Assembly (NCBI RefSeq): GCF_022842375.1 | Contig: NZ_JALHPR010000007.1 | Coordinates: forward strand, 108,855-172,854 | DNA: 64,000 nt | Source: Elioraea sp. | Lineage (GTDB): Bacteria > Pseudomonadota > Alphaproteobacteria > Acetobacterales > Acetobacteraceae | Direction of reading: 5' to 3' | Shown: positions 63,526 through 64,000 of the stretch, one piece after another | Layout: every line of letters starts with the position of its first letter | Position numbering within the stretch: position 1 is the stretch's first letter | The notes under the pieces: generated by a model | Databases searched by the model: none | Told to the model about the DNA's origin: nothing | What the model saw: only the letters and a program-made list of their open reading frames with translations | Program-made: the position numbers and the translations under genes

Positions 63526-64000
63526 ATGCGGCGAACCCCCCTCGCTGCGTTTCTGGAACGGAACGACCGTGGCAGCGCCCTGGCGCTTTCGCTGCTCGTC
63601 CATGCGGCAGCGGCGGCGGCGATGATCGCAGGGCTCGGCGCGGGAAAGGGTATCGCGCCGGAGCCGCCGGGCGAGGGCGCGGTGGTGACGGTGATGTTCG
63701 CCGCGCCACCAGCCGCGCCCACCGCGGCAGCCGCCGTCGCGCCCTTCGCCGAGCCTGACGCGCCGGTGTTCACGGAAACCCCGCCCGAGCCGATCCCGCC
63801 GATGCCGGAGCCCGATGTCGCACGGACCGCAGAGGCGGAGCCGATCCCGCCGATGCCGGAGCCCGATGTCGCACGGACCGCAGAGGCGGAGCCGATCGCG
63901 CCGGTGCCCGAGCCTGACATCGCCGCCCTGCCCGCCCTGCCGGCATCCGAACCGCCAGCACGGACGCCACCGCCGCAGCCGGTGGCGGCACGGGCAGCCC
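63526..64000 (+). CDS. tonB: Energy-transducing TonB protein, N-terminal part
   Basis: Open to the end of the window (158 codons visible). A short cytoplasmic start (MRRTPLAAFLERNDRGS) is followed by one hydrophobic helix (about 18-36, SLLVHAAAAAAMIAGLGAG) and a long Pro/Glu/Ala-rich periplasmic spacer with PEPIPPMPEPD repeats, as in TonB. The receptor-binding C-terminus lies outside. It begins 8 bases after the haem receptor stop, so it likely energises that receptor. Confidence 0.8.
   Translation, partial: MRRTPLAAFLERNDRGSALALSLLVHAAAAAAMIAGLGAGKGIAPEPPGEGAVVTVMFAAPPAAPTAAAAVAPFAEPDAPVFTETPPEPIPPMPEPDVARTAEAEPIPPMPEPDVARTAEAEPIAPVPEPDIAALPALPASEPPARTPPPQPVAARAA
63790..63891. repeat. 51-base tandem duplication in the tonB spacer
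   Basis: Two identical 51-base units (63790-63840 and 63841-63891), encoding 17 residues of PIPPMPEPDVARTAEAE type, followed by a diverged third copy from 63892. It lengthens the proline-rich periplasmic spacer in frame. Confidence 0.9.

Overview
The window is very GC-rich, densely packed chromosomal DNA, mostly in short operons with 4-base start/stop overlaps. Housekeeping genes (asd, polA, coq7, exported superoxide dismutase, ogt), a ubiquinone-type COQ7 hydroxylase, HpxXYZ-type amide catabolism and several Bug/TctABC tripartite carboxylate carriers suggest an aerobic alphaproteobacterium, most likely in the Acetobacteraceae/Rhodospirillales (Roseomonas- or Elioraea-like). That placement is inferred from gene content; no rRNA gene is present. 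I see no phage, insertion sequence, CRISPR array or tRNA.

1-6.3 kb: a dipeptide-type ABC importer (receptor fragment, two permeases, two ATPases) translationally coupled to an HpxX/AtzG-like subunit, an AtzE-family amidohydrolase and HpxZ, a complete import-and-hydrolysis unit for an oxalurate/carboxybiuret-like compound. 6.3-13.1 kb: DMT and MFS exporters, asd preceded by a hairpin that pairs its ribosome-binding site, and a chemoreceptor with a C-terminal PilZ domain. 13.1-20.7 kb: an orphan TAXI receptor, an exported Mn-type SOD with an unusual active-site residue, and an IclR-DapA-Bug receptor-SDR-TarD operon for a tartrate-like acid. 20.7-23.1 kb: a copper/cytochrome oxidase assembly group (DUF2946, unknown membrane protein, SCO, PCuAC), followed by a repeat-rich palindromic element.

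23.2-29 kb: a solitary family-5 receptor, a lipoprotein hydrolase, a zinc-finger protein and polA. 29-38.7 kb: a four-gene alpha-glucan operon, treS(-maltokinase)-glgB-glgX-malQ, whose maltokinase domain has lost its catalytic motifs. 38.8-40.5 kb: small housekeeping genes including coq7.

40.5-56.2 kb: a large carboxylate-catabolism region. One operon carries a CoA-transferase, a crotonase without the usual glutamates, TctC-TctB-TctA, an MmgE/PrpD protein, an SDR and a TSUP exporter. A divergent GntR/FCD regulator, a fluoroacetate-dehalogenase-like hydrolase, an SDR, an AbrB-type membrane protein and a second TctC-B-A set with an NHL-repeat protein follow. Four related GTTGAC/GTTAAC palindromes in the promoter gaps suggest shared control.

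56.2-64 kb: ABC-F ATPase, cupin, quinone reductase and Ogt on the minus strand, then a TauD-family dioxygenase and a haem-uptake group (hemP, TonB-dependent haem receptor, tonB truncated by the window end).
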